A DNA stretch of 64,000 nucleotides, taken from assembly GCF_945956895.1 (NCBI RefSeq), contig NZ_CAMFJF010000003.1, positions 62,001-126,000 on the forward strand, written 5' to 3'. Source of the DNA: an uncultured Allobosea sp. Its GTDB lineage: Bacteria > Pseudomonadota > Alphaproteobacteria > Rhizobiales > Beijerinckiaceae. The notes below the pieces were generated by a model that saw only the letters and a list, made by a program, of their open reading frames with translations, was not told the DNA's origin and did not search any database. Shown here one piece after another: positions 14,984-24,572 of the stretch. A program made the translations under genes and the position numbers. Positions within the stretch are counted from its first letter, which is position 1. Each line of letters begins with the position of its first letter.

Positions 14984-16105
14984 TCAGGTCAGACGCCCAC
15001 GCGCCGCGACCGGCAGTTCCCCGATCAGCTTGTCGCCGCGCACGGTGATCAGGCGATCGACCATGTTGACGACGACGCAGACATGGTTCGGCACGATGCG
15101 CACGACCTCGCCGACGAGCGGGCGCTTGTTCGAGGCCGACAGGTCGAGGAAGCCGTGCTCCTCGGCGAATTGCGCGATCCGCGCCGCCGGGTACTCGAGG
15201 ATGTAGCCGTGGCCGTCGAGGTTGCCCTTGTCGCTGGTCAGCGTCTTCGAGCCTGAATCGAGGATGCCGCGCTCGGGCCCCGCCCGGCTCACCACGGTCG
15301 CATAGACCATGAGCGCGCAATCCTCCAGCGTCGCGACGCCGGCCGCGATCTGCATGCGGTCGTTGAAGATCGAGGTGCCCGAACGATGCTCGGTCGAGCC
15401 CTTCAGCTTGCCGATATGGGGCAGATTGGGCGAACCGCCGGTCGAGACGATGTCGGCCTTGAGGCCGGCATCGCGCAGGCCGGCATTGGCGGTGTCAAGG
15501 AAGACCTGCGTCCGCTCCCAGCCATCCTCCGGCGGGTACATCAGGAAGCCGGCGAAGCGCAGGCCGGGCGAGGCCGCGACCATCTTCGCCAGTTCGACCG
15601 CCTCGCCTGGCGTCTCGACGCCGGCGCGCTTGCGGCCGGTATCGCATTCGATGACCACCTCAAGATCACGGCCTGCGATCTCGCCGGCCCGCGGCAGGCC
15701 GGAGATCGTCACCGGGTTGTCGGCCGCGACGATCATCCGGACGCGGCGCTGGAGCGCGCCGAGGCGGCCCAGCTTCTCCTCGCCGAGGATGTTGTAGCTG
15801 ATCAGGATGTCGTCGATGCCGCCATCGGCCATGACCTCGGCCTCGCCGAGCTTCTGGCAGGTAATGCCGCGCGCGCCGGCCTCGATCTGGAGCCGCGCCA
15901 GTTCGGGCGACTTGTGCGTCTTGATATGCGGGCGGTTGGCGAGGCCGGCCGCATCGCAGGTGGCCTGGAGACGGGCGATATTGGCCTCGACCTTGTCGAG
16001 ATCGATCACCACGGCCGGCGTGCCGTAGCCGCGGGCGATCTCGGCCGCGAGCGGGGTGGCGGCCGGCTGGTCGACGGCTCTGGAGGTGGTCGCGGTCACG
16101 CTCAT
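14984..16105 (-). CDS. Fold-type III PLP enzyme, D-serine dehydratase / D-threonine aldolase family
   Basis: 373 aa. An alanine-racemase-like TIM barrel starts at YGTPAVVIDLDKVEANI; the PLP lysine lies in RPHIKTHKSPELA near residue 60. The C-terminal NHVC near residue 345 fits the metal-binding pair of this family, and TGGSPNLPH is the phosphate-binding region. Members split D-threonine or D-serine-type substrates with PLP and a divalent metal in the cytosol. Its start overlaps the RidA stop by four bases (ATGA). That pairing favours an eliminating enzyme that releases a reactive enamine, but aldolase and dehydratase cannot be separated here. Confidence 0.87.
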   Translation of the reverse strand: MSVTATTSRAVDQPAATPLAAEIARGYGTPAVVIDLDKVEANIARLQATCDAAGLANRPHIKTHKSPELARLQIEAGARGITCQKLGEAEVMADGGIDDILISYNILGEEKLGRLGALQRRVRMIVAADNPVTISGLPRAGEIAGRDLEVVIECDTGRKRAGVETPGEAVELAKMVAASPGLRFAGFLMYPPEDGWERTQVFLDTANAGLRDAGLKADIVSTGGSPNLPHIGKLKGSTEHRSGTSIFNDRMQIAAGVATLEDCALMVYATVVSRAGPERGILDSGSKTLTSDKGNLDGHGYILEYPAARIAQFAEEHGFLDLSASNKRPLVGEVVRIVPNHVCVVVNMVDRLITVRGDKLIGELPVAARGRLT

Positions 16106-16560
16106 GGATGCACCTTGACGATAACTTCGATCTCGACGGTCATGCGGTTCGGCAGCGAGCCCATGCCGACAGCCGAGCGGGCATGGCGGCCACGGTCGCC
16201 GAGCACGGCGACGAAGAGGTCCGAGCAGCCGTTGATGACCTTGGGGTGATCCGAGAAGTCCGGTGCGGCATTGACCATGCCGAGCAGCTTGACGACCTCG
16301 ACCTTGTCGAGCGAGCCGACCGCCTTCTTCATTGCCGCGAGCAGACCGAGGCCGGTCTGCCTGGCGTGCTCATAGGCCTGCTCGACCGTGACATCGGTGC
16401 CCACCTTGCCGGTCGGGTAAGTGCCGTCTGCCCGCTTCGGTCCCTGGCCGGAGAGATAGACCATGTCGCCGACCTGCTTGAAGCTGACATAGGTCGCGAC
16501 CGGCGTCGGCACGTCCGGCAGGGTCAGCCCCAACTCCTTCAGCCTGTCTTCGGCGCTCAT
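16102..16560 (-). CDS. RidA/YjgF family enamine/imine deaminase-like protein
   Basis: 152 aa of the YjgF/YER057c/UK114 fold, with the family features VYLSGQGP and HARSAVGMGSLPNRMTVEIE. RidA proteins speed the hydrolysis of 2-aminoacrylate and related enamines made by PLP enzymes. This is a slightly long member of the YjgF_like subgroup, and its Arg-containing active-site region is GRHARSAVG. It is translationally coupled to the downstream PLP D-amino-acid enzyme. GAGGAGAG before the ATG is a strong ribosome-binding site. Confidence 0.9.
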   Translation of the reverse strand: MSAEDRLKELGLTLPDVPTPVATYVSFKQVGDMVYLSGQGPKRADGTYPTGKVGTDVTVEQAYEHARQTGLGLLAAMKKAVGSLDKVEVVKLLGMVNAAPDFSDHPKVINGCSDLFVAVLGDRGRHARSAVGMGSLPNRMTVEIEVIVKVHP

Positions 16561-16611
16561 GACGTTTCTCTCCTCAAATCCTGCCGGCGCTTGCCCTGCC
16601 GGCTTGTCCTG

Positions 16612-17121
16612 TCAGTCGTTCAGATCGCGGCGCATATAGCGGGCCGCATCGTCATAGCTCGCGAGCTTGCGATCAAGCGCGGGGTCATGCACCTCGCGAA
16701 AGCCCTGCCGCCGCCAGAAGCCGGTCGAATCGTTGACCGCGACCAGCGCCAGGCTCGTATAGCCGCGTTCAGCCGCATGGCGTGCGATCTCGGCAACGAT
16801 CGCACCGGCCGCACCGCTGCCGCGCCCGGAAGGGAGCAGGGCGAGGTCGTGAACATACCAGTTCGCGACGCCGCGCGGGATCTCCCCGAGCAGGGAGTTC
16901 AGGGCGGGAATGGCGCCCGCCGGCCAAGGATGGCTGACGAGATAGCCTTGCAGCGCGCCGTCTTCGCCGGCCAGCACATGGCAGCCCTCGGGCGCCAAGC
17001 ACAAACGCTCGGCAAAGACCGCCTGGTCCTCGGGATAGTCCGGGTGCAGCACGGCCGCGATCGCCATCACGGCCGGCAGGTCGGCCGGCGCCATGCGGCG
17101 CCAGCCTGTTTCATGAGACAT
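16612..17121 (-). CDS. GNAT family N-acetyltransferase
   Basis: 169 aa with the GNAT core. LPSGRGSGAAGAIVAEIARHA is the acetyl-CoA pyrophosphate-binding motif A (R/Q-x-x-G-x-G/A type), followed by LALVAVNDSTGFWRRQGFRE for motif B. The substrate is unknown. It sits inside the amidohydrolase-RidA-PLP enzyme cluster, six bases after the amidohydrolase stop, so it is probably co-expressed. It may acetylate an amino compound handled by the pathway. Confidence 0.87.
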   Translation of the reverse strand: MSHETGWRRMAPADLPAVMAIAAVLHPDYPEDQAVFAERLCLAPEGCHVLAGEDGALQGYLVSHPWPAGAIPALNSLLGEIPRGVANWYVHDLALLPSGRGSGAAGAIVAEIARHAAERGYTSLALVAVNDSTGFWRRQGFREVHDPALDRKLASYDDAARYMRRDLND

Positions 17122-17127
17122 GGACGC

Positions 17128-18291
17128 TTACGCCACGACCTTCGGGAACTTGCTGGTCCGCTTCGGATGCCACCACTTGCCCTTGAGCACGACGCCCTCG
17201 GAGGCGATCTTGCGGTCACCGATCAGGTGCTCGCCGACGACGTCGACATAGTCGAACTTGCCTTCCTTGACGGTCAGGATCGTCGCATCGCCGAGCGAGC
17301 CGACCTTGAGCGAGCCGTATTCCGGCCGCTTCAGCGCCATGGCGGCATTCACGGTCGAGGCGGCGATGACGTTGTTCAGGCTCATGCCCATGCAGAGGAA
17401 CTTCGACATGGTGGTGACCTGATCATAGGCCGGGCCGTCGATGCAGAGCTTGTGCACGTCGGACGAGATCACGTCCGGCTCGAAGCCGTTGGCGAGCATG
17501 GCGCGCGTGGTCTTGAAGGAGAACGAGCCTTTGCCGTGGCCGATGTCGAAGATGACGCCGCGCTTGCGGGCGGCCAGCACTTCCGGCTTCACCGTGCCCT
17601 GCGCCGTCGCGGGCGCATTCGGGAAGGGGCGGAAGGCATGGGTCAGCACGTCGCCCGGACGGAGCATGCCGATGACCTCCTCGTAGGACGGTGGCGGATG
17701 ATCGATATGGCACATCAAGGGCATGCCGACCTCATTGGCGACCTGCAGCGCGATGTTGAGCGGCACGGTACCAGAGGTACCCGAAGCATGCAGGCCGACG
17801 CGAACCTTGATGCCGACGATGTAGTCGCGGTTCTTGTCGGCGACCTCGACGCAGTCGATCGGGTTCATCAGGCGCAGATCGCCGCTTTCGCCGACCATGA
17901 CGCGATGGTCGAAGCCGTAGATGCCGGCATGCGAGACATGGAGATAGGCAAGGATGCGTGCCTGGCTCTGCTCGATGACGTGCTTGCGGAAGCCCGCCCA
18001 ATTGCCGGGGCCGGCCGAGCCAGTATCGACCGAGGTGGTGACCCCGGAAACGCGGCAGAACTCGTCGGCGTCGATGCCGAGCGAGGTGCCGCCCCAATAG
18101 ACATGGGTGTGCAGGTCGATCAGGCCGGGCGAGACGATATAGCCGGAGACATCCCGGATCTCCTTGGCGCCCTTCAGGTCCTTGCCGAAGCCCGACACCT
18201 TGCCGTCCGTGAAGGCGACATCGAGGATGCCGTCATGCTTCTGGGAGGGGTCGATGACGCGGCCACCCTTCAGGATGAGATCGTGGGTCAC
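17128..18291 (-). CDS. Amidohydrolase/deacetylase-family metallohydrolase
   Basis: 387 aa of the amidohydrolase superfamily. GLIDLHTHVYWG gives the HxH metal site, CHIDHPP and FDIGHGKGSF further His ligands, and SSDVH the catalytic Asp. GIKVRVG offers the bridging Lys. A split beta-sandwich is formed by the N- and C-terminal segments, as in dihydroorotase-like and D-aminoacylase-like enzymes. The start is a GTG at 18291 with AGAGGAC upstream. It hydrolyses an amide or N-acyl bond; the neighbouring carbamoylase and D-amino-acid enzyme suggest N-acyl or cyclic D-amino-acid substrates. Confidence 0.87.
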   Translation of the reverse strand: MTHDLILKGGRVIDPSQKHDGILDVAFTDGKVSGFGKDLKGAKEIRDVSGYIVSPGLIDLHTHVYWGGTSLGIDADEFCRVSGVTTSVDTGSAGPGNWAGFRKHVIEQSQARILAYLHVSHAGIYGFDHRVMVGESGDLRLMNPIDCVEVADKNRDYIVGIKVRVGLHASGTSGTVPLNIALQVANEVGMPLMCHIDHPPPSYEEVIGMLRPGDVLTHAFRPFPNAPATAQGTVKPEVLAARKRGVIFDIGHGKGSFSFKTTRAMLANGFEPDVISSDVHKLCIDGPAYDQVTTMSKFLCMGMSLNNVIAASTVNAAMALKRPEYGSLKVGSLGDATILTVKEGKFDYVDVVGEHLIGDRKIASEGVVLKGKWWHPKRTSKFPKVVA

Positions 18292-18312
18292 TTTTTTGTC
18301 CTCTGGGAGTGA

Positions 18313-19248
18313 TCAAACCGGGGAAACCGCGCCCTTGCGCTCGACGATCAGGCCGTAGGCCTGCGGCTCGCGATGCCTGGCGAAATTGAAGGTGGAAGCC
18401 TTGTAGCTCTTGCCGAGATCCATATCGCAGCGGGCGACGACGAGTTCGTCGCCCTCGGTCACGGCCTGCGCCACGACCTCGCCGGTCGGTGCGATGATGC
18501 AGGAGCCGCCGATCTGGTCGACGCCGGCCTCCAGCCCCGCCTTGGCGACGCCGACGACCCAGGTGGCGTTCTGGTAGGCCCCGGCCTGCATCACGAGCTG
18601 GTTATGGAAATTGCCGAGCCGGTCATGGTCCGGCGCCGGCGGGTTGTGCTTGGGCGTATTGTAGCCGAGCACGATCAGTTCGACGTCCTGCAGGCCCATC
18701 GAGCGATAGCTCTCCGGCCAGCGACGATCGTTGCAGATCATCATGCCGATATTGGCGTCCATCGTCCGCCAGACCGGCCAGCCGAGCTCGCCCGTCTCGA
18801 AATAGCGTTTCTCCAGGTTCTGGAAGGGCGCCGCCGGCCGGTGCTCGGGATGACCCGGCAGATGGATCTTGCGGTACTTGCCGACGATCGCCCCGCGCTT
18901 GTCGACGAGGATCGCGGTGTTGAAGCGACGCTTGCGGCCCTGCTCGAAGGCGAGCTCGCAATAGCCCAGATGAAAGCCGACGCCGAGGCGCTTGCTCTCC
19001 TCGAAGAGCGGCGCGGTCTCGTTCGAAGGCATCGCGCTTTCGAAATAGCTGTCGATCTCGGCTTCGTCGTCGATCCACCAATGCGGGAAGAAGGCGGTGA
19101 GCGCCGCTTCCGGATAGACGACGAGATCGGCGCCATGACTCTTGGCCTGCCGCATCAATTCGACCATGCGGGCGACGGCCGAGGCCCGGCTTTCATCGCG
19201 CTGGATGGGACCGAGCTGGGCGGCGGCGACGGTGAGGATGCGGGTCAC
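18313..19248 (-). CDS. Carbon-nitrogen hydrolase, N-carbamoyl-D-amino-acid hydrolase-like
   Basis: 311 aa from the GTG at 19248, which has GGAGCC upstream; the ORF track's GTG at 19296 adds 16 unlikely residues. The nitrilase triad is visible: Glu in VYPEAALTAF, Lys in GKYRKIHLPG, and Cys in MMICNDRRWPESYR. The last segment is characteristic of D-carbamoylases. Such enzymes remove the carbamoyl group from N-carbamoyl-D-amino acids, giving the D-amino acid, ammonia and CO2. It is followed by the amidohydrolase and preceded by the ABC permeases in the same direction. Confidence 0.88.
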   Translation of the reverse strand: MTRILTVAAAQLGPIQRDESRASAVARMVELMRQAKSHGADLVVYPEAALTAFFPHWWIDDEAEIDSYFESAMPSNETAPLFEESKRLGVGFHLGYCELAFEQGRKRRFNTAILVDKRGAIVGKYRKIHLPGHPEHRPAAPFQNLEKRYFETGELGWPVWRTMDANIGMMICNDRRWPESYRSMGLQDVELIVLGYNTPKHNPPAPDHDRLGNFHNQLVMQAGAYQNATWVVGVAKAGLEAGVDQIGGSCIIAPTGEVVAQAVTEGDELVVARCDMDLGKSYKASTFNFARHREPQAYGLIVERKGAVSPV

Positions 19249-19359
19249 GTCATGGCTCCGGATGAAGATCACCCTGCGGACAAGGCTTTCAGGCACTGAG
19301 CCGGCGCGTCAAGCGCCGGCAATGCGGGGCGTGGGTTGCCCCAGCTGCGGGGCAACCCC

Positions 19360-20265
19360 TCAGAGGGTCTTGGCAAGCCTTGGATCGAGCGAGTCTCTGA
19401 GTCCGTCGCCGAGCAGGTTGACCGCAAGCACGGTGATCGAGAGGAACACGGCCGGGAACAGGATGATATGCGGCCGGACCTGCCAGAGCGCCCTGCCCTC
19501 GGCCATGATGTTGCCCCAGGATGGCGTCGCCGGCGGCACGCCGGCGCCGATGAAGGACAGGATCGCCTCGACGATCATCGCGCTGGCGCAGATATAGGTC
19601 GCCTGCACGCTCATCGGCGCGAAGGTGTTGGGCAGGATGTGGCGGAAGATGATGCGCGGCACCCGCGCACCATTGGCCACCGCCGCCTCGACATAGGGCT
19701 GCTCGCGCAGAGACAGCACGACGCCGCGCACGAGACGGGCGACGCGCGGGATTTCGGCGATGGTGATGGCGATGATGACGTTCTGGATCGAGCCGCGCGT
19801 CAGCGCCATCAGGGCGATGGCGAGCAGGATCGGCGGGATCGACATCATGCCGTCGATGACGCGCATGATGATGCCGTCGGCCCAGCGGATAAAGCCGGCG
19901 AAGAGGCCGATCGCCAAGCCGATGGCCGAGGACAGGACCGCCACGCTGAAGCCGACGAGCAGCGAGACGCGAGCACCGTAGATCACGCGCGAATAGACAT
20001 CGCGGCCGAGCATGTCGGTGCCGAACCAGTAAAGTTCGGACGGTACGCGCGTGCGCCTTGCCGGCGAGATCGCCGTCGGGTCGGTGGTCCAGAGCAGCGG
20101 CGCGAAGATGCCGATCAGCGCCATCAGAATGAGGAGTCCGCCACCGATCGCGACGGAGGGGTGCCGGCGCAGATAGCGGCGGAAGCGGGCGGCGCGGCCG
20201 AGTTCGGCCTTCACCGGTTCAGCGGCAGGAGCCGCGGAGGTCGCAAGGGTCGATGGCGCGGTCAA
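19360..20265 (-). CDS. ABC transporter permease, DppC type (second system)
   Basis: 301 aa. A proline/alanine-rich cytoplasmic N terminus precedes six membrane segments. The DppC hallmark LYWFGTDMLGRDVYSR is present, and the coupling loop contains EAAVANGARVPRIIF. Its start overlaps the previous permease's stop by four bases. It forms the inner-membrane channel with the DppB-type subunit. No ATPase gene follows; the next gene is the D-carbamoylase-like hydrolase. Confidence 0.93.
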   Translation of the reverse strand: MTAPSTLATSAAPAAEPVKAELGRAARFRRYLRRHPSVAIGGGLLILMALIGIFAPLLWTTDPTAISPARRTRVPSELYWFGTDMLGRDVYSRVIYGARVSLLVGFSVAVLSSAIGLAIGLFAGFIRWADGIIMRVIDGMMSIPPILLAIALMALTRGSIQNVIIAITIAEIPRVARLVRGVVLSLREQPYVEAAVANGARVPRIIFRHILPNTFAPMSVQATYICASAMIVEAILSFIGAGVPPATPSWGNIMAEGRALWQVRPHIILFPAVFLSITVLAVNLLGDGLRDSLDPRLAKTL

Positions 20266-21203
20266 TAGCGGATCCTCGGGTCGACGAGGGTATAGGTCAG
20301 GTCGATCAGCAGGTTCACCAGCACGTAGACCAGGCTGAACATGAGCACGACGCCCTGGATGACGGGATAGTCACGACGCAGGATCGCATCGACGGTGAGC
20401 CGGCCGAGGCCGGGAATGGCGAAGACGCTCTCGGTGACGACGGCACCGCCGATCAGCAGCGCGATGCCGATGCCGATGATGGTGACAATCGGCACCGCCG
20501 CGTTCTTCAGCGAGTGCAGGAAGAGCACGTCCTTCTGCGCCACGCCCTTGGCCTGGGCCGTGCGGACATAGTCCTGCTGCAGCACTTCGAGCATGGTGGC
20601 ACGGGTAATGCGGGCGATCAGCGCGATATAGACGAGGCCCAGCGTGACGGCCGGCAAGATCAGGTTCCTGAGCCAGGGCCAGAAGCCCTGCGAGATCGGC
20701 GTGTAGCCCTGCACCGGCAGCCAGTCGAGCTTGAGCGCGAAGAAATAGGCGAGCAGGTAGCCGACGACGAAGACCGGGACGGAGAAGCCGAGCACGGCGA
20801 ATCCCATCGCCGCCTTGTCGACCCAGCTGCCGGCCTTCCAGGCCGCGACCACGCCCATCGGCACGGCGACCACGACGGCGAAGATCAGCGTCAGCACCAT
20901 CAGGGAGAGCGTCGGCTCGATGCGCTGCGCGATGAGTTGCGTCACGGGCAGGTTGGTGAAGATCGAGGTGCCGAGATCGCCCTGGATCACGCGGAACGAC
21001 CATTCGGCGAAACGGACCAGATAGGGCCGGTCCAGGCCGAGGCTGGCGCGGATGCGCTCGACATCGGCCGGAGACGCCTGGTCGCCGGCGATGATGGCGG
21101 CGGGATCGCCCGGCGCGACATAGAGCAACGAAAAGACGAACAACGCCACGAAGGCCATCACGGGGATGGTCGTGACGATGCGTCTGACGACGAAAGCGAG
21201 CAT
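20262..21203 (-). CDS. ABC transporter permease, DppB type (second system)
   Basis: 313 aa with six membrane segments, starting MLAFVVRRIVTTIPVMAFVA. The DppB features GDLGTSIFTNLPV and the coupling loop DYVRTAQAKGVAQKDV are present. It is coupled to the DppC-type gene by a four-base overlap and follows the binding-protein gene after about 130 bases. Confidence 0.93.
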   Translation of the reverse strand: MLAFVVRRIVTTIPVMAFVALFVFSLLYVAPGDPAAIIAGDQASPADVERIRASLGLDRPYLVRFAEWSFRVIQGDLGTSIFTNLPVTQLIAQRIEPTLSLMVLTLIFAVVVAVPMGVVAAWKAGSWVDKAAMGFAVLGFSVPVFVVGYLLAYFFALKLDWLPVQGYTPISQGFWPWLRNLILPAVTLGLVYIALIARITRATMLEVLQQDYVRTAQAKGVAQKDVLFLHSLKNAAVPIVTIIGIGIALLIGGAVVTESVFAIPGLGRLTVDAILRRDYPVIQGVVLMFSLVYVLVNLLIDLTYTLVDPRIRY

Positions 21204-21337
21204 GGGGCCGTCGGACCTCGTTCAAAGCGGTACCAGGAATCGCGGCCCGGACTTCTTCCGGGTCGCGACGAAGCGAGGCAGCGGAGCCTGAGCAGCTCCG
21301 GAAACGCGGAGCGCCTTGCTGCTCCGCGAGAGAGTGA

Positions 21338-22933
21338 TCAGCCCTTCTTGACGTCCCAGAAGAAGGGCAGCGGGCCGCTGACCACGCCGGTGACGTTCTT
21401 CCGCCAAGCCTGGTAGCTGAGATAGAAGCCTGTCGGCGCGAAGACGACGTTCTCGACGGCGGCCTTGTTGAGGCGGCCCATCGCCGCCTTCTCCTCGGCG
21501 AGGTCCTTAGCGTTGAACCAGTTGGTGACCTCGGCCTCGACCGACGGCACGTCCGGCCAGCCGAACCAGGCCTTGTCGCCATTGGCACGGATCGCGGTGT
21601 AGGCGGCCGGATTGATGCAGTCGGCGCCGGCATGCCAGGTGTGGAACATGCTCCAGCCGCCCTGGCCCGGAGGCGTCTTCTGGGCGCGACGGGAGCCGAC
21701 CGTGCCCCAGTCCGTGGCGACGAAATCGACGTTCATGCCGATGCTCTTGAGCAGCGAGGCGGTCACGTCGCCCATCGACTTGGTCGCCGCCATGTCCTGC
21801 GCGACGACGCAGACCACCGGCTCGCCCTTGTAGCCGGACTCCGCCAGGAGCTTCTTGGCCTCGGCGACATTGCGCTTCTTGAGGATGTCGCCGCCCTCCT
21901 CTGTGTAGAGCGGCGTGCCCGGCGTGAAGAAGCCCGGCAGCGGCTTCCAGAGCTTGTCGTCGTCGCCGACGACGGCGCGCATGTAGTCTTCCTGGTTCAA
22001 CGCCGTCAGCACGGCCTGACGCACCTTCAGGTTGTTGAAGGGCGGGAACAGGTGATTCATGCGGAAGGCGCCGACATTGCCCAAGGGATCGCCGATGTCG
22101 ACATTGATGTCCTTGTGGCCCTTCAGCACCGGCACGAGGTCGGCGAGCGGGGTCTCCCACCAGTCGACCTCGCCGTTCTGGAGCGCGGCGGCGGCGGTCG
22201 CCGGATCGGGCATGATCACCCATTCGACGCGGTCGACGAGGATGTTCTTGCCGCCGGCCAGCCAGTCCGCCTTCTCGGAGCGCGGCTTGTAGTCGGCGAA
22301 TTTCTCGAACACCGCCTTGGCGCCCGGCACCCAGTCGCTGCGCAGGAACTTCATCGGGCCGGAGCCGATATATTCGGTGATCTGCGTGAACGGGTCGGTC
22401 TTGGCGATGCGCTCGGGCATCACGAAGGAGCAGGGCGCGTTGTTCTTGGCCAGCGCCAGCAGCATCTTCGGGAAGGGCTGCTTGAGCGACCATTTCCAGG
22501 TCAGCTCGTCGACGGGTGCGAGCTCGACCTGGATGGCGCGGAGCATCAGGCCCATCGGATCGCGCGCCGACCAGCGCACGAGGCTCGCCACCACGTCCTT
22601 CGAGGTGACGGGCGTGCCGTCATGGAACTTGAGGCCGGAGCGCAGCTTGAAGGTCCAGGTCAGGCCGTCGGAGGAAACCTCCTCGGCCTCGACCATCTGG
22701 CGCTGCGGCTGGAACTTCGAATCGATGCCATAGAGCGTGTCCCAGACCAGCGCTGCGGCGTTGCGGACGACGTATTGCGTCCCCCAGATCGGGTCGAAAT
22801 TCGCGAGATTGGCCTGCGGTACGAAGCGTAGCGTCTTGGCTGGGCTTTGCGCGAGGGCCGGCATCGCCAGCCCTCCCGTCGCGGCGGCCACACTGGCGCC
22901 CGTCGCGGATTTCAGAAACGTCCTGCGATCCAT
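21338..22933 (-). CDS. ABC transporter substrate-binding protein (SBP family 5) with Tat-type signal
   Basis: 531 aa from the ATG at 22933; the ORF track runs 43 residues further upstream with no support. MDRRTFLKSATGASVAAA is a twin-arginine export signal, with cleavage likely after ALAQ. The mature part has the family-5 features FDPIWGTQYVVRNAA and LRSGLKFHDGTPVTSKDV. It is a periplasmic binding protein for peptides or similar solutes, serving the two permeases downstream. The surrounding hydrolases suggest N-acyl or carbamoyl amino acids or short peptides as ligands. Confidence 0.92.
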   Translation of the reverse strand: MDRRTFLKSATGASVAAATGGLAMPALAQSPAKTLRFVPQANLANFDPIWGTQYVVRNAAALVWDTLYGIDSKFQPQRQMVEAEEVSSDGLTWTFKLRSGLKFHDGTPVTSKDVVASLVRWSARDPMGLMLRAIQVELAPVDELTWKWSLKQPFPKMLLALAKNNAPCSFVMPERIAKTDPFTQITEYIGSGPMKFLRSDWVPGAKAVFEKFADYKPRSEKADWLAGGKNILVDRVEWVIMPDPATAAAALQNGEVDWWETPLADLVPVLKGHKDINVDIGDPLGNVGAFRMNHLFPPFNNLKVRQAVLTALNQEDYMRAVVGDDDKLWKPLPGFFTPGTPLYTEEGGDILKKRNVAEAKKLLAESGYKGEPVVCVVAQDMAATKSMGDVTASLLKSIGMNVDFVATDWGTVGSRRAQKTPPGQGGWSMFHTWHAGADCINPAAYTAIRANGDKAWFGWPDVPSVEAEVTNWFNAKDLAEEKAAMGRLNKAAVENVVFAPTGFYLSYQAWRKNVTGVVSGPLPFFWDVKKG

Positions 22934-23148
22934 CCTGCTCTCCCCTGAAGCGGCGCCTCTGTGCGGGCTGCCTTGGCGCGAGTTTGGGCAGAAAAATTCC
23001 ACCTGACAACACGCAGACATCCCCAATCGAGGCCCTCTCGCCGCCTGCACGGTTCGTGCCAAACGGAACTTCTGTGGGTGATCACGATGTTTCAGCTTCC
23101 AGACGTTCGATTTCGATCCGGTTCTGGAGGAAATGAAAAAATCGCGGA

Positions 23149-24561
23149 CTAAATCGGTTTGACCGGTTCATCCACACGCGCGAAGGGACGCGCCTGCTCG
23201 AAGGCCGCTGCAGCCCGCAAAACGAGCGCATCCTTGCCGAAGGCGCCGACGATCTGGAGCCCGGCGGGCAGGCCCGCCCTGGTCAGGCCGCAAGGCACCG
23301 AGACAGCCGGCTGCTCGGTGATGTTGAAGGGGTAGGTGAAGGGCGTCCAGCGCGTCCAGTCCTCGCCATAGGCGCCATCCTCGGGCGTGTCGCGTCCGAC
23401 CGCGAAAGCCGGCAGCGGCAAAGTCGGCGTCAGCAGCAGGTCGTATTGCTGGCGGAACTGCGCCATCCGATAGGCCAGCGCATTGCGCCGGTTCAGCAAC
23501 GCATCGACATAGGCCGAGGCCGGGATGCGCTCGCCCTGTTCAGCCACCGCGACGAGGCCGGGGTCCATCTGCTTGCGGCCTGCCGCATCGATGCTCTTCA
23601 ACGCCAGTGCCGCGCCGGAGGACCAGAGCGTCATCAGGATCTCGATCGGATCGTCGAATCCCGGATCGACCTCCTCCACCGTCGCGCCAAGCTCGGCGAA
23701 GACCTGCGCGGCGGCAGCCGTCAACGCCGCAATCTCCGGATCGACGGTGACGTTCTGGCCGAGGCGCGGCGACCAGGCGACGCGCAAGCCCCTCAACCCA
23801 CCCTTGAGCCCGTCGACATAATCCGGCGGACGATCCGTGAGCGCCGTCATGTCGCGCGCGTCGGGCTGGCCGATCACCTTCATGGCGAGCGCCGTATCGG
23901 TGACGGTGCGGGTCAGCGGCCCGAGATGGGCGAGGAAGCCCATCACCGAGATCGGCCAGGCGGGGACCCGGCCATAGCTCGGTTTCAGGCCGACGACCCC
24001 GGTGAAGGCCGCGGGAATGCGGATGGAGCCGGCTCCGTCCGTGCCCATATGGAGACAGCCGAGATTGAGCGCGGCGCAGACCGCGGCGCCCGAGGAGGAA
24101 CCGCCCGGCCCGGTGCCGGTGTTCCAGGGATTGCGGGTAATGCCAGTGAGCGGCGAGTCGCCGACGCCCTTCCAGCCATATTCCGGCATGGTGGTCTTGC
24201 CGAGAAAGACCGTGCCGGCCTCGCGCAGCCGCGCCGTGATCGGGGAATCCTCGGCGAGGGGCGCGTCCGAGGCGATGGCCGAGCCACGCTGCATCGACCA
24301 GCCGGCGACGCCGAGGTTATCCTTGATGGTGACGGGCACGCCGTCGAGCGGGCCGATCGCCTCGCCTCTCAGCCAGCGCGCCTGCGAGGCCTCGGCCATG
24401 GCGAGCGTCACGGCCTCGTCGCGGACGGCGAAGGCGTTGACCTCAGGCTCGAAGCGCTCGATGCGGGCGAGCGTATCCTTCGCGACCTCGACGGGAGAGA
24501 GCTGCTTGCTCGCATAGAGCGGGCCGAGCTCGGCGGCGGAAAGCGAGGCGATCGTCGTCAT
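23149..24561 (-). CDS. Amidase signature family enzyme
   Basis: 470 aa. The Ser-cisSer-Lys triad regions are clear: the Lys in VPVTIKDNLGVAG near residue 75, and GPGGSSSGAAVCAALNLG with DGAGSIRIPAAFTG carrying the two serines. The family includes GatA, AtzE-type and aryl/aliphatic amidases. No GatB or GatC neighbour exists, so a catabolic amidase is likely. It starts 11 bases after the stop of the M20-type hydrolase gene and lies upstream of the ABC system in the same direction. Confidence 0.9.
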   Translation of the reverse strand: MTTIASLSAAELGPLYASKQLSPVEVAKDTLARIERFEPEVNAFAVRDEAVTLAMAEASQARWLRGEAIGPLDGVPVTIKDNLGVAGWSMQRGSAIASDAPLAEDSPITARLREAGTVFLGKTTMPEYGWKGVGDSPLTGITRNPWNTGTGPGGSSSGAAVCAALNLGCLHMGTDGAGSIRIPAAFTGVVGLKPSYGRVPAWPISVMGFLAHLGPLTRTVTDTALAMKVIGQPDARDMTALTDRPPDYVDGLKGGLRGLRVAWSPRLGQNVTVDPEIAALTAAAAQVFAELGATVEEVDPGFDDPIEILMTLWSSGAALALKSIDAAGRKQMDPGLVAVAEQGERIPASAYVDALLNRRNALAYRMAQFRQQYDLLLTPTLPLPAFAVGRDTPEDGAYGEDWTRWTPFTYPFNITEQPAVSVPCGLTRAGLPAGLQIVGAFGKDALVLRAAAAFEQARPFARVDEPVKPI

Positions 24562-24572
24562 GCGGAAACCTC

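Noticed and set aside
16108-18312. 734-aa plus-strand ORF
   Set aside because: It is antisense to RidA, GNAT and amidohydrolase genes with clear motifs; composition is typical of an antisense frame.
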